This document shows positions 8,043 to 16,654 of a stretch of DNA of 22,177 nt, piece after piece; the stretch's first letter is position 1; each line of letters begins with the position of its first letter. Origin of the DNA: JAEUIG01 sp046349775 (lineage in GTDB: Bacteria > Planctomycetota > Planctomycetia > Planctomycetales > Planctomycetaceae). A model generated the notes under the pieces. The model saw only the letters and a list, made by a program, of their open reading frames with translations, did no database searches and had not been told where the DNA came from. The translations under genes and the position numbers were made by a program. Where the stretch lies: contig JAXMBS010000083.1 in NCBI GenBank assembly GCA_046349775.1, positions 1 to 22,177 on the forward strand. Direction: 5' to 3'.

Positions 8043-9459
8043 GTGCGGTACGTAACATGCCTCGTGGTCGGCCTCGCTTGTATTCCGCTGTCCGCCGCCG
8101 ACACCCCTGACCTCGACCCGGCCTTCTTTCACGACGGCGAGCTCGCTGGCTCGCTGCGCTCCGCCGATCCGCTGCCGCTGTACGACGTCAATCCGCAACA
8201 TCTCTGGAACCGGCTCCACGCCGCGATCTCGATTCGCGAGAGTTTCCTCCCGTCCAAGCGCGGCGGCACGCCGATCAGGCGCATCGAAGGTGGCGACCGT
8301 ATCGAATTCCTCTCTTGGCCTGGCACGACCTACTGGGACGAGCCGGAATCCGTCGCCCGCATCGACGCTCTGCTGGACGAATTCCGCGATCAGCATGGTG
8401 AGCAGCTCGTCACCGACCCCCTCAAGCATGTCATCCTGCAGCACGACCTCTGGGCCGTTTTCGATTCCTACATGAAGCGCAACATCGAGCGCCGCGGCGA
8501 TCTCGAAGCCCGGCGGCGACGCACCGAGCTTTGCCGCCGGCTGGCGCACGTGATTCAATTGCTGGCGCTGCCGGCCGACACGCTCGCTCGACTGCCCGAC
8601 AACTATGCGATTGCACTCCAGTCCGGCCACTTCGACGCCACGCACGGCAATGATCCCGCACGCAACTACCTCCCGCCGCACCTGCTCACCGATTGCCAGG
8701 AATGGCCCGAGCTTGATTTCCACCAGCCGCAGCGGCCACGGAGGACATTGAGCGGCGATTCGTCTTTCTGCATGCTGGCATTCCGCGGTCGGTCCTACTT
8801 CCGCGTGTTCTACCGGTTCCCGGACGGCCGCACGCAGCTGGAAGCCTACCTGAAGGATCTCGATGAGCACTGGGTGGACTGGAAGTTCTCCGCCCTCAAT
8901 GGATACATGCGGCTCAAGCCCGACACGCCGCAGATTCCGGCCGGCACCGAAGTGTCGCTGGTCCAGTTCCTGATCGCGGCTCGACCCGGACCTGAACCCG
9001 GTTTCACCCGCTCGTCGAAACCGTCCGCCTCGTCGTCTACAAAGCGTCGGCGGCGAGAACGATCCCACGACGAACACCCGCTACGGCGTCAACGTCTCCA
9101 AGTACTCGCTGAAACGGCGGCTCGCCTTCGACGGACTGAAGTACGGCGGACTGGAACGCGAGCCGGACGACCTGCCGGTCTACCGCATCTGTTCGAGAGC
9201 GAGCAGGCCGTCGACTGGGGCCCGCGCGGCCGGTACTTCGAGCTGGCCAACGATTGCAAGCTCTGTCACGCCGCCAGCGGACTGACCGGCGTCCACACAA
9301 TCCCGTCACTTGTGAACTCCGGCAGCTCCGACTCCGCCAGCTCAGCCCGGCATCGTCCACACCGTACCGGCCGACGCCCCCAGCCCACACCCGGCGCGCA
9401 CGGTCAAGTGGAAACGGAGCGATGAGGCCTATCGCCGGCTGCTCGAGTTTCTGGAGTGA
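8043..9459 (+). pseudogene. Secreted protein with CXXCH motif, multiply frameshifted
   Basis: Starts at GTG 8043 after AGGAG (8031-8035), with a signal peptide (MRYVTCLVVGLACIPLSAA). The first 310 codons are intact and match a planctomycete protein type I recall but cannot name: PLYDVNPQHLWNRLHAAI, then DPLKHVILQHDLWAVFDSY, RLPDNYAIAL, and later TQLEAYLKDL. From about 8980 the sense moves between frames. LDPDLNP (about 8980) is followed by HPLVETVRLVVYK (9005-9045), GVNVSKYSLKRRLAFDGLKY (9080-9150) and HLFESEQAVDW (9188 on). Then comes CKLCH at 9255-9269, a possible c-type haem site. After a further shift near 9330 the frame ends LLEFLE at TGA 9457-9459. That makes about five frameshifts in 350 bases. 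The open frame as written ends at 9425. The gene converges on czcA, 21 bases away. Confidence 0.65.
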
Positions 9460-9480
9460 GCGGGACAGAAGAGCCGCAGA

Positions 9481-12400
9481 TCATGCAGATTCCAACGCCT
9501 GCCTGCTCCCTGTGAACCACGGATAAATTGCCGGTACGACCAGCGACGTCAACAGCGTCGACATTGACGAGCCCGCCGATCACGACGCTTGCCAGCGGCC
9601 GCTGTAACTCCGCCCCGTCGCCGGTGGACAGCGCCATCGGCAGGAACCCCGGCTGGCGACGAGCGCCGTCATCAGCACCGGCCGCAGTCGCGACATGGCG
9701 GTGTGTTGCGAGACCGCGTGCTGCAGCGCCGGTCGCGCGATTATGCTCGGCCGCGCTGACCCACACGAGACCGTTCAGTACCGCCACGCCGAACAGGGCG
9801 ATAAAGCCGACGCCGGCGGAAATGCTGAACGGCATCCCCCGCAGCGCCAGTGCAAAGATGCCCCCGGAAGCTGCCATCGGCACCGCCAGGTAGATTAGCG
9901 CCGCCAGCTTCCCCGACTGGAAGGTCGTGTGTAGCAGCAGGAAGATGACCAGCAGCACGATCGGCGTGATGATCAGCAGCCGCCGACTGGCCGACTGCAG
10001 GTTCTCGAAATCGCCTCCCCAGTGGATTTCGTACCCCGGCGGCAGCGGCACCTGCTGCGCAATGGCCGCCTGCGCGTCGCTGACAAATGACGCCACGTCG
10101 CGGTCGCGGACGTTCGCCGAGATATAGGTGCGGCGGCGATTGGCTTCATGCTCGACGTTCGGCGGCGTCTCCTCAAGCCGCAGGTCCGCCAGATCGCCCA
10201 GTGGCACGGCCTTCCCCCCCGCTTCCGCGACCGGCAACTGCTCGATCCGCGCAATCTCCTGCCGCCAGTCCAGGGGGATACGGACCATGATCGGGAACCG
10301 GATCCGCCCTTCAAACACGGTGCCGACGCGATAGCCCCCCAGCGCTTCGACGACGTCCAGCACCTGCCGCGCGGTGATCCCGTAACGGGCCAGCGCATCA
10401 CGTCGCGGCACGACGGTCAGCGTCGACAGGTTGGCCTGGTAGTCTGCTTTGACGTCCGCCGCACCGGGAATCTCGCGCAGCACGCGTTCAATCGCCTTCG
10501 ACTTTTCTGCCAGCGTCGCCAAGTCATCGCCATACAGCAACACGGCGACATCGGCCTTGACGCCGGCCACCAGTTCATCGACGCGCATTTCGATGGGCTG
10601 GGTGAATCCGAACGCGACGCCCGGCACTTCCGCGTTCAGCGATTCGGACATTTCGTTGATGAGCTGATTGCGGGTCTTCGCGACCGGCCAATGATGATGA
10701 TCGTGCAGGATGACCCACACATCGGTCTGATGCACTCCCATCACGTCATTGGCGATCTCCGGCCGGCCGGTCTTGCAGAACACCGTCTTGACCTCGGGAA
10801 ACTTCCGCAGTTCATTCTCGATCCGTGTCGACATGTCGAGCGCGCCTTCCAGTGACGCGCTCGGCAGTCGCACCGCCTCGACCAGCAGATCCCCCTCCTC
10901 GAGCCGCGGCATGAACTCGGCCCCGAGCTGATACGCCACCGGCAGGCTGATCGCAAACACCCCCACGGCAATCGCGACGGTCAGCACCGGGTGAGCGATC
11001 GTCCGCATCACGAGCGGCTCGTAAATCCGCTTGATGAGCCGGATCAGCAGCACATCTTTGGCAGAGGGCTTGCGCGGCAGTGCCAGCGAAGCGGCCGCCG
11101 GCATGAACGTCATCGACAGGATCAGCGACCCCAGCAGCGCGCACAGCACGGTCAGCGCCATCGGCCGGAAGAGTTTGCCTTCGGTCCCCTGGAGCATCAG
11201 GATCGGCAAGTACACCACGGCGATGATCAGTTCGCCGAACATCGTCGGCTTGCGGACTTCGATTGCGGCGTTCCGGATGATTTCCGCCCGATCCTCTCCC
11301 GGCTTTGCGTGCGACAGCCGATGAATGCAGTTCTCCACCATGATCACCGACGAGTCGACGATCAGGCCGAAATCGATGGCCCCCAGGCTCATCAGGCTGG
11401 CGGTAATCCCCAACCCCTGCATCAGCGTCGTCGCGAACAGCATCGACAGCGGGATCGCCATCGCCGTGATGATGCCGGCCCGCAGGCTTCCCAGCATGAT
11501 CAACAACACGACGACGACCAGCGCGCCCCCTTCCAGCAGGTTCCGCAGCACGGTGTGCAGCGTGCGGGTGATGAGGGCCGAGCGGTCGTAGATCTGCTCG
11601 ATTTTGACGCCGGTCGGCAGCGTCGGCTCGATTTCCGTCAGACGCTCTTTGACGCGGGCCACCACGTCGCGCGAGTTTTCTCCGATGAGCATCATCACCA
11701 TTCCGGTGACCGCTTCGCCCCGACCGTCGCGGGTGACGCCCCCCTGTCGTGTCAGGGGCGCCACGGTGACTTCCGCGACATCCCGCACGAGCACCGGCGT
11801 ACCGGCTCCCTCCCTCCTCAGCACGATCTCCTCGATCCCCCGCGGATCAGTGACGATCGCCTGCCCGCGAATCAGCCGCTGCTCATCGTGATGGACGATG
11901 TAACCGCCGCCGGCAGATGCGTTGTTCCGCTCGATGCCGCTGAACACTTCCTCCAGCGTCAGTTCAGGCTGGCCAGACGGTCCGGGTTCGGACGCACTTC
12001 GTACGACTGGTAGTACCCGCCATGAGTGTTGATTTCCGTCACGCCGCGCACAGACGCAGCCGTGGTGCGATGTCCCACTCCAGAATCGTCCTGAGCACCG
12101 CATCGGCGTGTAACCGGCGCGCGCACCTCGAACTGCAGAATCTCTCCCAGCGCCCCGTCGTCAGCGGGCCCATTTCGGGCGTGCCGTAGCCGGGCGGAAT
12201 CAGGGCCGCAACGGACGGCAAACGTTCGGCCACAACCTGCCGCGGCCCCGGTAGATGTCCGTCCCTTCGACGAACACGATCGTCACCACGGAAATCCCGA
12301 ACTTCGACACACTGCGGATCTGCTCGACCCGCGGCAGACCGTTCATCGGGATTCCACCGGATACGTGATGTACCGCTCGACTTCCACCGGCGACAACCCG

Positions 12401-12559
12401 AACCGGCTGGTGATCACCGTCACCTGCACGTTCGTCATATCGGGAATCGCGTCGATAGGCAGTTCGACGGCAGCAGATGCCGGCGACCGCCATTAACGCA
12501 GTCAGCGCCAGGACCAGGAACCGGTTTTCCAGGCAGACTTCAATCAGACGCGACAACAT
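9481..12559 (-). pseudogene. czcA: CzcA/CusA-family heavy-metal RND efflux pump, frameshifted at both ends
   Basis: Inner-membrane proton-driven pump of the HME-RND group. The central frame (about 9660-11965) is intact and carries TM4 motif DFGLIVDSSVIMVEN, a DFGxxxD...VEN pattern closer to CzcA-type than CusA-type pumps, plus LPSASLEGALDMSTRIENEL and GFTQPIEMRVDELVAGVKAD. It starts at ATG 12559 with MLSRLIEVCLENRF. The N-terminal part must be pieced together across frames: VELPIDAIPDMTNVQVTVIT, PMNGLPRVEQIRSVSKFGIS, RQVVAERLPSVAALIPPGYG, ALGEILQFEV, VRGVTEINTHGGYYQSYEV. Shifts lie near 12472, 12350, 12245, 12155, 12110, 12051 and 11965. The C-terminus shifts near 9735, 9655 and 9565 (SRLRPVLMTALVAS, FLPMALSTGDGAELQRPLAS, TLLTSLVVPAIYPWF) and ends at TGA 9481. 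It follows the membrane-fusion gene by 120 bases. The substrate is not determinable. Confidence 0.85.
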
Positions 12560-12644
12560 GGCGGGTGGATTCGAGGGTTACGGTGTTGCGACATTCTGGC
12601 TAATGGTCAAGGGCGTTCGTCATCGTCTGTCAGTTGTTTGCCCC

Positions 12645-12677
12645 TTGCATTCGACATTTCTGCATTCGGCCATTTCT
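12645..12677. repeat. Degenerate tandem phrase between the adaptor and pump genes
   Basis: TTGCATTCGACATTTC is followed by TGCATTCGGCCATTTCT, a 16-17-base phrase repeated with few changes. It sits just after the stop of the membrane-fusion gene. Confidence 0.45.
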
Positions 12678-12679
12678 CC

Positions 12680-14119
12680 TCACTCCTCCTCACCCACGAG
12701 TAGCAGCTCCGACTTCAGGGCAAACGCCCCGTGCGTGACGATCGCCGCTCCCTCCTTCAGTCCGCTGGTGATCTCGGTCCAATCGTCGATCGTTTCCCCG
12801 GTCTGCACGTTGACCCGCCGAAAATGGTCCCCAGGTTCGGGACTGAATACGAACGGTTGCCCGTCATGTTCCACAACCGCCGCGGCCGGAACCGCCAGAG
12901 CATCTCGCGCCGGCCCCAGCGGCACCTCAATCCGTACGAATTGTCCCGGCCGCAACAGGCCGTCGGCATTGTCGATCGTCGCGACGAGCGGCACCGAGTT
13001 TGTCCGGGGATCGACTTCCCGGCCGATGTAGTAGACCGCCGCTTCAAGGCGTCGGCCCGGCAGTGCTGGTGCGCGAACCGTCATCATTTGCCCCTCTTTG
13101 AGGGCCAGCGCCTGCCATTCCGCTTCGCGGATATCGGCGGCAACCCACAGCGTCGATGTATCGGCCAGCGTGAACAGGCTGTCGCGCGGGGCGACCCGTT
13201 CGCTCACGCTGAACGGCTGAGCCTCAATCGTGCCGGCGAACGGCGCCCGCATTTCGACAAACGACAGCCCCATCGCCGGGTCTGCCGGCAGAATATCCTC
13301 ACGGTAGCCGAGCAGCGAATTGACCTGTTCGCGGCTGACCTGCAGCCGTCGCTCCGCATCCGCGACCGCGGCCGCGGCCCGCTCGCGCGACTGCCGCAGC
13401 GAGAACAGCGACTCCTGAATCGCCGCCGTCAGCACCGCCCGTGTCGAATCCCGGTCAGTGACCGCCGATTCCAGCGACTGTGCCGAGACCACTCCCGATG
13501 GCCTCAGCGACTCCATGCGCTTGGCGACTTGGTTCGACAGCAGCGTCTTGGCATACGCCGAAATGATTTTCTCCCCTTCCGACCCGACGCGGCTCGATTT
13601 GAGCTTCTCCAGAATCTCCTCCGGCTTCGTGTTGTCGTTGATGCCTGCGACCAGCACTTCGAGACCGGAGTACGCTGTCTGCTGATAGTCGAGCTGTTTC
13701 TGGGCGAGCGTCAGCTCCGATTTGCGGACCATGACATCCGACCGCGCAGACCCGACCTCCGGGCTGCTGAGGACCGCCAGCACCTGCCCAGCCGTCACGC
13801 GGTCGCCCGGCTTGACGTGGATTTTGGAGATCGTTGCGGTCAGCGACGCGCGGACCTCTACGTGGCGTCGATTGTCGTAGCGGAGCCGCCCGGGCGTAAC
13901 GCGCTGCGATTGCATGGTTCTCCGGGCGGCGGTCCCCGTCTGGATGCCAATCGCGGCGATCTGCGTGTCGGTGAGCGCGACGACGTTCGCGGGAGGCGCC
14001 GACTCCGCAGCCGCGCTCTCCTCGGCCGGCCTACGGTGCATCCCGGCGTATAACGCCCAAGCGCCGGCGCATAAGATCGCGACGGCCGCGATGCTGATCA
14101 GGATCGTACGAATTCGCAT
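12680..14119 (-). CDS. RND efflux periplasmic adaptor (membrane fusion protein)
   Basis: Links the RND pump to an outer-membrane channel across the periplasm. The protein has 479 residues, with an N-terminal membrane anchor or signal (ILISIAAVAILCAGAWALYA). It then has the CzcB/CusB-type start of the first barrel (VALTDTQIAAIGIQTGTA), a lipoyl half-motif (HVKPGDRVTAGQVLAVLSSP, about residues 108-127), a long alpha-helical hairpin (about 130-280), the second lipoyl half (MRAPFAGTIEAQPFSVSERV) and beta-barrel and membrane-proximal domains (YYIGREVDPRTNSVPLVATI, then GLLRPGQFVRIEVPLG). It is complete, in contrast to the pump it serves. No N-terminal metal-binding YHS or HMBD domain is seen. It precedes czcA and follows the His-rich gene on the same strand, consistent with one operon. 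No outer-membrane channel gene is in the window. Confidence 0.93.
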   Translation of the reverse strand: MRIRTILISIAAVAILCAGAWALYAGMHRRPAEESAAAESAPPANVVALTDTQIAAIGIQTGTAARRTMQSQRVTPGRLRYDNRRHVEVRASLTATISKIHVKPGDRVTAGQVLAVLSSPEVGSARSDVMVRKSELTLAQKQLDYQQTAYSGLEVLVAGINDNTKPEEILEKLKSSRVGSEGEKIISAYAKTLLSNQVAKRMESLRPSGVVSAQSLESAVTDRDSTRAVLTAAIQESLFSLRQSRERAAAAVADAERRLQVSREQVNSLLGYREDILPADPAMGLSFVEMRAPFAGTIEAQPFSVSERVAPRDSLFTLADTSTLWVAADIREAEWQALALKEGQMMTVRAPALPGRRLEAAVYYIGREVDPRTNSVPLVATIDNADGLLRPGQFVRIEVPLGPARDALAVPAAAVVEHDGQPFVFSPEPGDHFRRVNVQTGETIDDWTEITSGLKEGAAIVTHGAFALKSELLLVGEEE

Positions 14120-14162
14120 GACGTCACACGTCGGGAAAGGGTCGGGAGCTGAGGGCCAACGG

Positions 14163-14220
14163 CGTTGAGGGTTCGGCGTTTTGGGCAGGTCACTGAACCC
14201 TAAACCCTAAACGCCCAACG
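14163..14220. repeat. Imperfect inverted and tandem phrase upstream of the adaptor gene
   Basis: GAGGGTTCGGCGTTTTGGG (14167-14185) is mirrored imperfectly by AACCCTAAACCCTAAACGCC (14196-14215), which itself repeats CCCTAAA twice. It is another intergenic stutter and fills most of the 149-base gap before the adaptor start. Confidence 0.4.
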
Positions 14221-14268
14221 ATGCCCCAGAATTGGCACCGCGTAGTCGCGCGCACGCGGGCGTGTCGC

Positions 14269-14787
14269 TCAGCACAGTGCGACGCCGGTCACGGCGCGCA
14301 GCGGCGCCGCAAGCAACAGACTCGTCACAAACGACGCCTTCCAGCAGACGACGTCGTCTCCCATGGGCTGCGCCGCAACAATCGACTTCGCCGACATCGC
14401 AGTCGGGAAGTCGGCCGGTCCGCCGGCGATTCGGGCATCGGCGAGTAGCGGGTTGAGGCTCGGCGGCGGCCCAGCCAGTTGCAGCAGCGTCTGCTGGGCG
14501 AGCAGCGGGTCTTCAGGCGCCTCGTTCGGCGACGGGCAGTCCCCCAGCCGCATCACATCCTGCGGCAGCATGAAGTGCACGTGCCAGTCCGGCACAGCCT
14601 CCACCGGTTCTGCTTCATGGTACGCCTGAATATGCAGCGCCAGCTGCCCCTCGGCATGTTCGGGATGCCGATCGTGAATGTGCAAGCACGGAATCGGCCC
14701 CCGCCAGGTCGCGACAATCAACGCCAACGACAGCGCCCGTATCGCAGGACGCTGTCGCCGGACAATCTGTCGTTGACGGGCCGTCAT
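14269..14787 (-). CDS. His-rich exported hypothetical protein upstream of metal efflux genes
   Basis: Function not recognised. From ATG 14787 the product has 172 residues. A basic N-terminus (MTARQRQIVRRQRP) is followed by a hydrophobic stretch (ALSLALIVATW) that could be a signal or anchor. Directly after it comes a histidine-dense segment: CLHIHDRHPEH, LALHIQAYH and DWHVHF, eight histidines in roughly 45 residues. The rest is Pro/Leu-rich with a C-terminal ASFVTSLLLAAPLRAV. The gene is co-directional with, and 149 bases upstream of, the RND adaptor. Metal binding in the periplasm, as a sensor or chaperone for the pump, is a reasonable inference but nothing more. The frame can be extended to an ATG at 14865, adding 26 residues before the hydrophobic segment. 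Confidence 0.6.
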   Translation of the reverse strand: MTARQRQIVRRQRPAIRALSLALIVATWRGPIPCLHIHDRHPEHAEGQLALHIQAYHEAEPVEAVPDWHVHFMLPQDVMRLGDCPSPNEAPEDPLLAQQTLLQLAGPPPSLNPLLADARIAGGPADFPTAMSAKSIVAAQPMGDDVVCWKASFVTSLLLAAPLRAVTGVALC

Positions 14788-14917
14788 TCGCAAGGGCTTA
14801 CACTGTCGCGCATCGGCGTCGAACCACCGACTGCGCCGGCGCAGTCGTTCCGCTTCCCCTTCCAAAAATTCTCCGACGGAATGCGTGGGAAGTCAATACG
14901 CCGGGTGGATAAAGCAC

Positions 14918-14950
14918 GCCGCAAACGCAATTTCTCCGTGAATTTGCGGC
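14918..14950 (-). terminator. 8-bp inverted repeat downstream of the small membrane gene
   Basis: GCCGCAAA (14918-14925) and TTTGCGGC (14943-14950) form a perfect 8-bp stem with a 17-base loop, 26 bases past the stop of the 14976-15266 gene. The bases after it on the minus strand are only moderately T-rich (GTGCTTTATCC). Confidence 0.35.
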
Positions 14951-14975
14951 TCGCTACGGATGCATCGCGCGGGAC

Positions 14976-15266
14976 TTACGCGTGAGGCTGCTGGCCGTGA
15001 TGGCCGTACATCAATTCCATCACCTTCCACATGCATGCTCCGAATGCGATGCCGCCAATGATGCCGAACAGCACCAGCCGCAACGCCAGCGGCACCGCCA
15101 GTTCACTTACAGGCAGGCCCCGATACCAATCCCAGATCGTCAGGACCAGTGAGACCGGAATGCCCCAGCCCAGGATACCAAACTTGATGATGTACGCTCG
15201 GCGCCCGTGCTTGCGAATGGATTCCCAGCGCGAGCACGCCGCCGTGGACGAAGAATGCAGATTCAT
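14976..15266 (-). CDS. Small two-helix membrane protein
   Basis: A protein of 96 residues. A soluble N-terminus (SRWESIRKHGRRAYIIK) leads into two predicted membrane helices, FGILGWGIPVSLVLTIW and ALRLVLFGIIGGIAFGACMW, and a short His-rich tail (YGHHGQQPHA). The pattern WExIRxxGxxxYIIKFGILGWGIP resembles small bacterial membrane proteins I have seen but cannot name. GAGGAG ends about six bases before the ATG at 15266, a proper ribosome binding site that fixes the start. It lies upstream of the metal efflux genes on the same strand, separated by 188 bases that contain a stem-loop, so it may be a separate transcript. Confidence 0.75.
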   Translation of the reverse strand: MNLHSSSTAACSRWESIRKHGRRAYIIKFGILGWGIPVSLVLTIWDWYRGLPVSELAVPLALRLVLFGIIGGIAFGACMWKVMELMYGHHGQQPHA

Positions 15267-15367
15267 GGCCGTCTCCTCGGTCTCTGATGGTAGATAGTGG
15301 TGTCAGCACGTACTGCCATCACAGCGGAGACGAACGCCTTCTGTTACGGCGGAATCAGGATTCCCAA

Positions 15368-15445
15368 GAGGGTCCAGGGTCAAGGGCTGAGGGTCTAGGG
15401 AAACTCGCTGACTTTGGCACTTAGCCCTCGCCCCTCGGCCCTTCA
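15368..15445. repeat. Stuttered AGGGTC-like phrases between two minus-strand genes
   Basis: GGGTCCAGGGTCAAGGGCTG continues into AGGGTCTAGGG. Further on, TTAGCCCTCGCCCCTCGGCC is the same kind of phrase on the opposite strand, immediately downstream of the hydrolase stop. Confidence 0.45.
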
Positions 15446-15446
15446 C

Positions 15447-16344
15447 TCACTTCGCCGGCAACAGACGCTGGTCAAACCAGTCCGCCAGCTTCGCCACCTC
15501 CTCGTGAATCGTCGACCAGGGGTGGCCGCCCCCCGGCTTCACGATCAGTTCCACCGGCACGTCGGCCGCTTTGAGATTGTCGCGCAGCACCTCCGACTGC
15601 TTCAGCGGCACAGCCGGATCGGCATCGCCATGGATCAGCAGAAACGGCGGAGCGCCGGCATGCACCTGCCGGGCCGGCGAAATTAACGCCAACTTTTCAT
15701 CCACCTGTTCATCCGTCAGTCCTGTCGTCCCGCTCGCGAAGCCCAGCCGCGCTGCAATCTTTCCGATCCGGGTGTCGCCGCGCGGATCGGCCTTCACGCC
15801 GCCGTAGTCCAGCAGGTCGGTCGGCGGGAAGAACACGCCGACAGCCGCGACCCGCGCCGGATCCTCCGCCGAACGCGACGTTTTCAGTCCTGTGAGCGAT
15901 GCCAGATGCCCGCCCGCCGAGGCCCCGGTCAGACCGACCTGAGCCGGATCAATCCCGTATGTGCCGGCATGTTCCTTGACCCAGCGAATCGCCGTCTCGA
16001 TGTTCGCCACCATGTCGGCTGCATCGAACCGGTCGATCGAACCCGGCCGCACGGCAAACACGCAATATCCCCGCCCGCAGAAAATGTCATAGAACTGCCC
16101 ATAACGATGGTCCCGAATCTTCCCGCGATCCGAGTGCCACGCGCGCTGGCGACGTCCACAATCGCGCGGCCGTTTTGGCGCCGGTGGGAGTGAAGACGTC
16201 CATCGGCACGGCGAGGCCGATGCCGCATCGGCAATCACCAGGTCCTGCTGCTGCGTGAACGGGGCATCGCCGGCGGAAATCGACTCATGGATGCCTATGA
16301 GACAGACGGAAAAGGCGACGCGCCGAACATGAACGTCGGAACAT
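15447..16344 (-). pseudogene. Alpha/beta hydrolase (BD-FAE/esterase type), N-terminus frameshifted
   Basis: Secreted esterase-like hydrolase. The intact part (about 15447-16150) carries the nucleophile elbow GASAGGH, the acid motif HGDADPAVP and the catalytic histidine in GGGHPW. It also has the planctomycete-type block DHRYGQFYDIFCGRGY and VANIETAIRWVKEHAGTYGI. Upstream the meaning changes frame: PFTQQQDLV, then GLAVPMDVFTPTGAK, then GRAIVDVASA, then WHSDRGKIRDHRYG. So there are about three shifts between 16130 and 16230, and probably another in the signal peptide (RRVAFSVCLIG). The likely start is ATG 16344, preceded by AGGAAAA; the open frame as written can be taken from GTG 16388. The bases from there to the promoter at 16559 hold nothing I can support. 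Confidence 0.75.
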
Positions 16345-16558
16345 AAGTCAGTTTTTCCTATGGAGGACAGAACGAAGGCAAAGATCACAACAGCGGTGTC
16401 CGGGATGGATTGTCAGGAGCAAATTCAGGATTGAGCGTCCGCATAGCTTGCAGGACTAATCTGAGGGCGTATTGCGGGCCACCATTTATGATCCTCAGAG
16501 CCTGCGAAGCCGCACACGCCGCGTTCCGCGCAGGTCTCGTGCAATCCTCTTCGCGGAA

Positions 16559-16587
16559 TTGACATCGCTCGTTCTCGGCGGTGTAAT
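16559..16587 (+). promoter_or_regulatory. Near-consensus sigma-70 promoter upstream of the metalloprotease
   Basis: TTGACA (16559-16564) matches the -35 consensus fully. After 17 bases TGTAAT (16582-16587) matches five of six -10 bases. The expected transcript starts near 16594, leaving a leader of about 60 bases before the ATG at 16655. Confidence 0.6.
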
Positions 16588-16654
16588 CTGACGGGGCGCG
16601 AACAATCGCTACTTGTTCCAAGTCCTAGACCTCTCATTGACGAGGAGTGCGAAA

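Noticed and set aside
14196..14216. Telomere-like CCCTAAACCCTAAA
   Set aside because: Only two units, in a bacterial intergenic stutter similar in kind to the others nearby.
16385..16621. Minus-strand open frame of 78 codons before the metalloprotease
   Set aside because: It runs antisense through the strong promoter at 16559 and has no motif or ribosome binding site.
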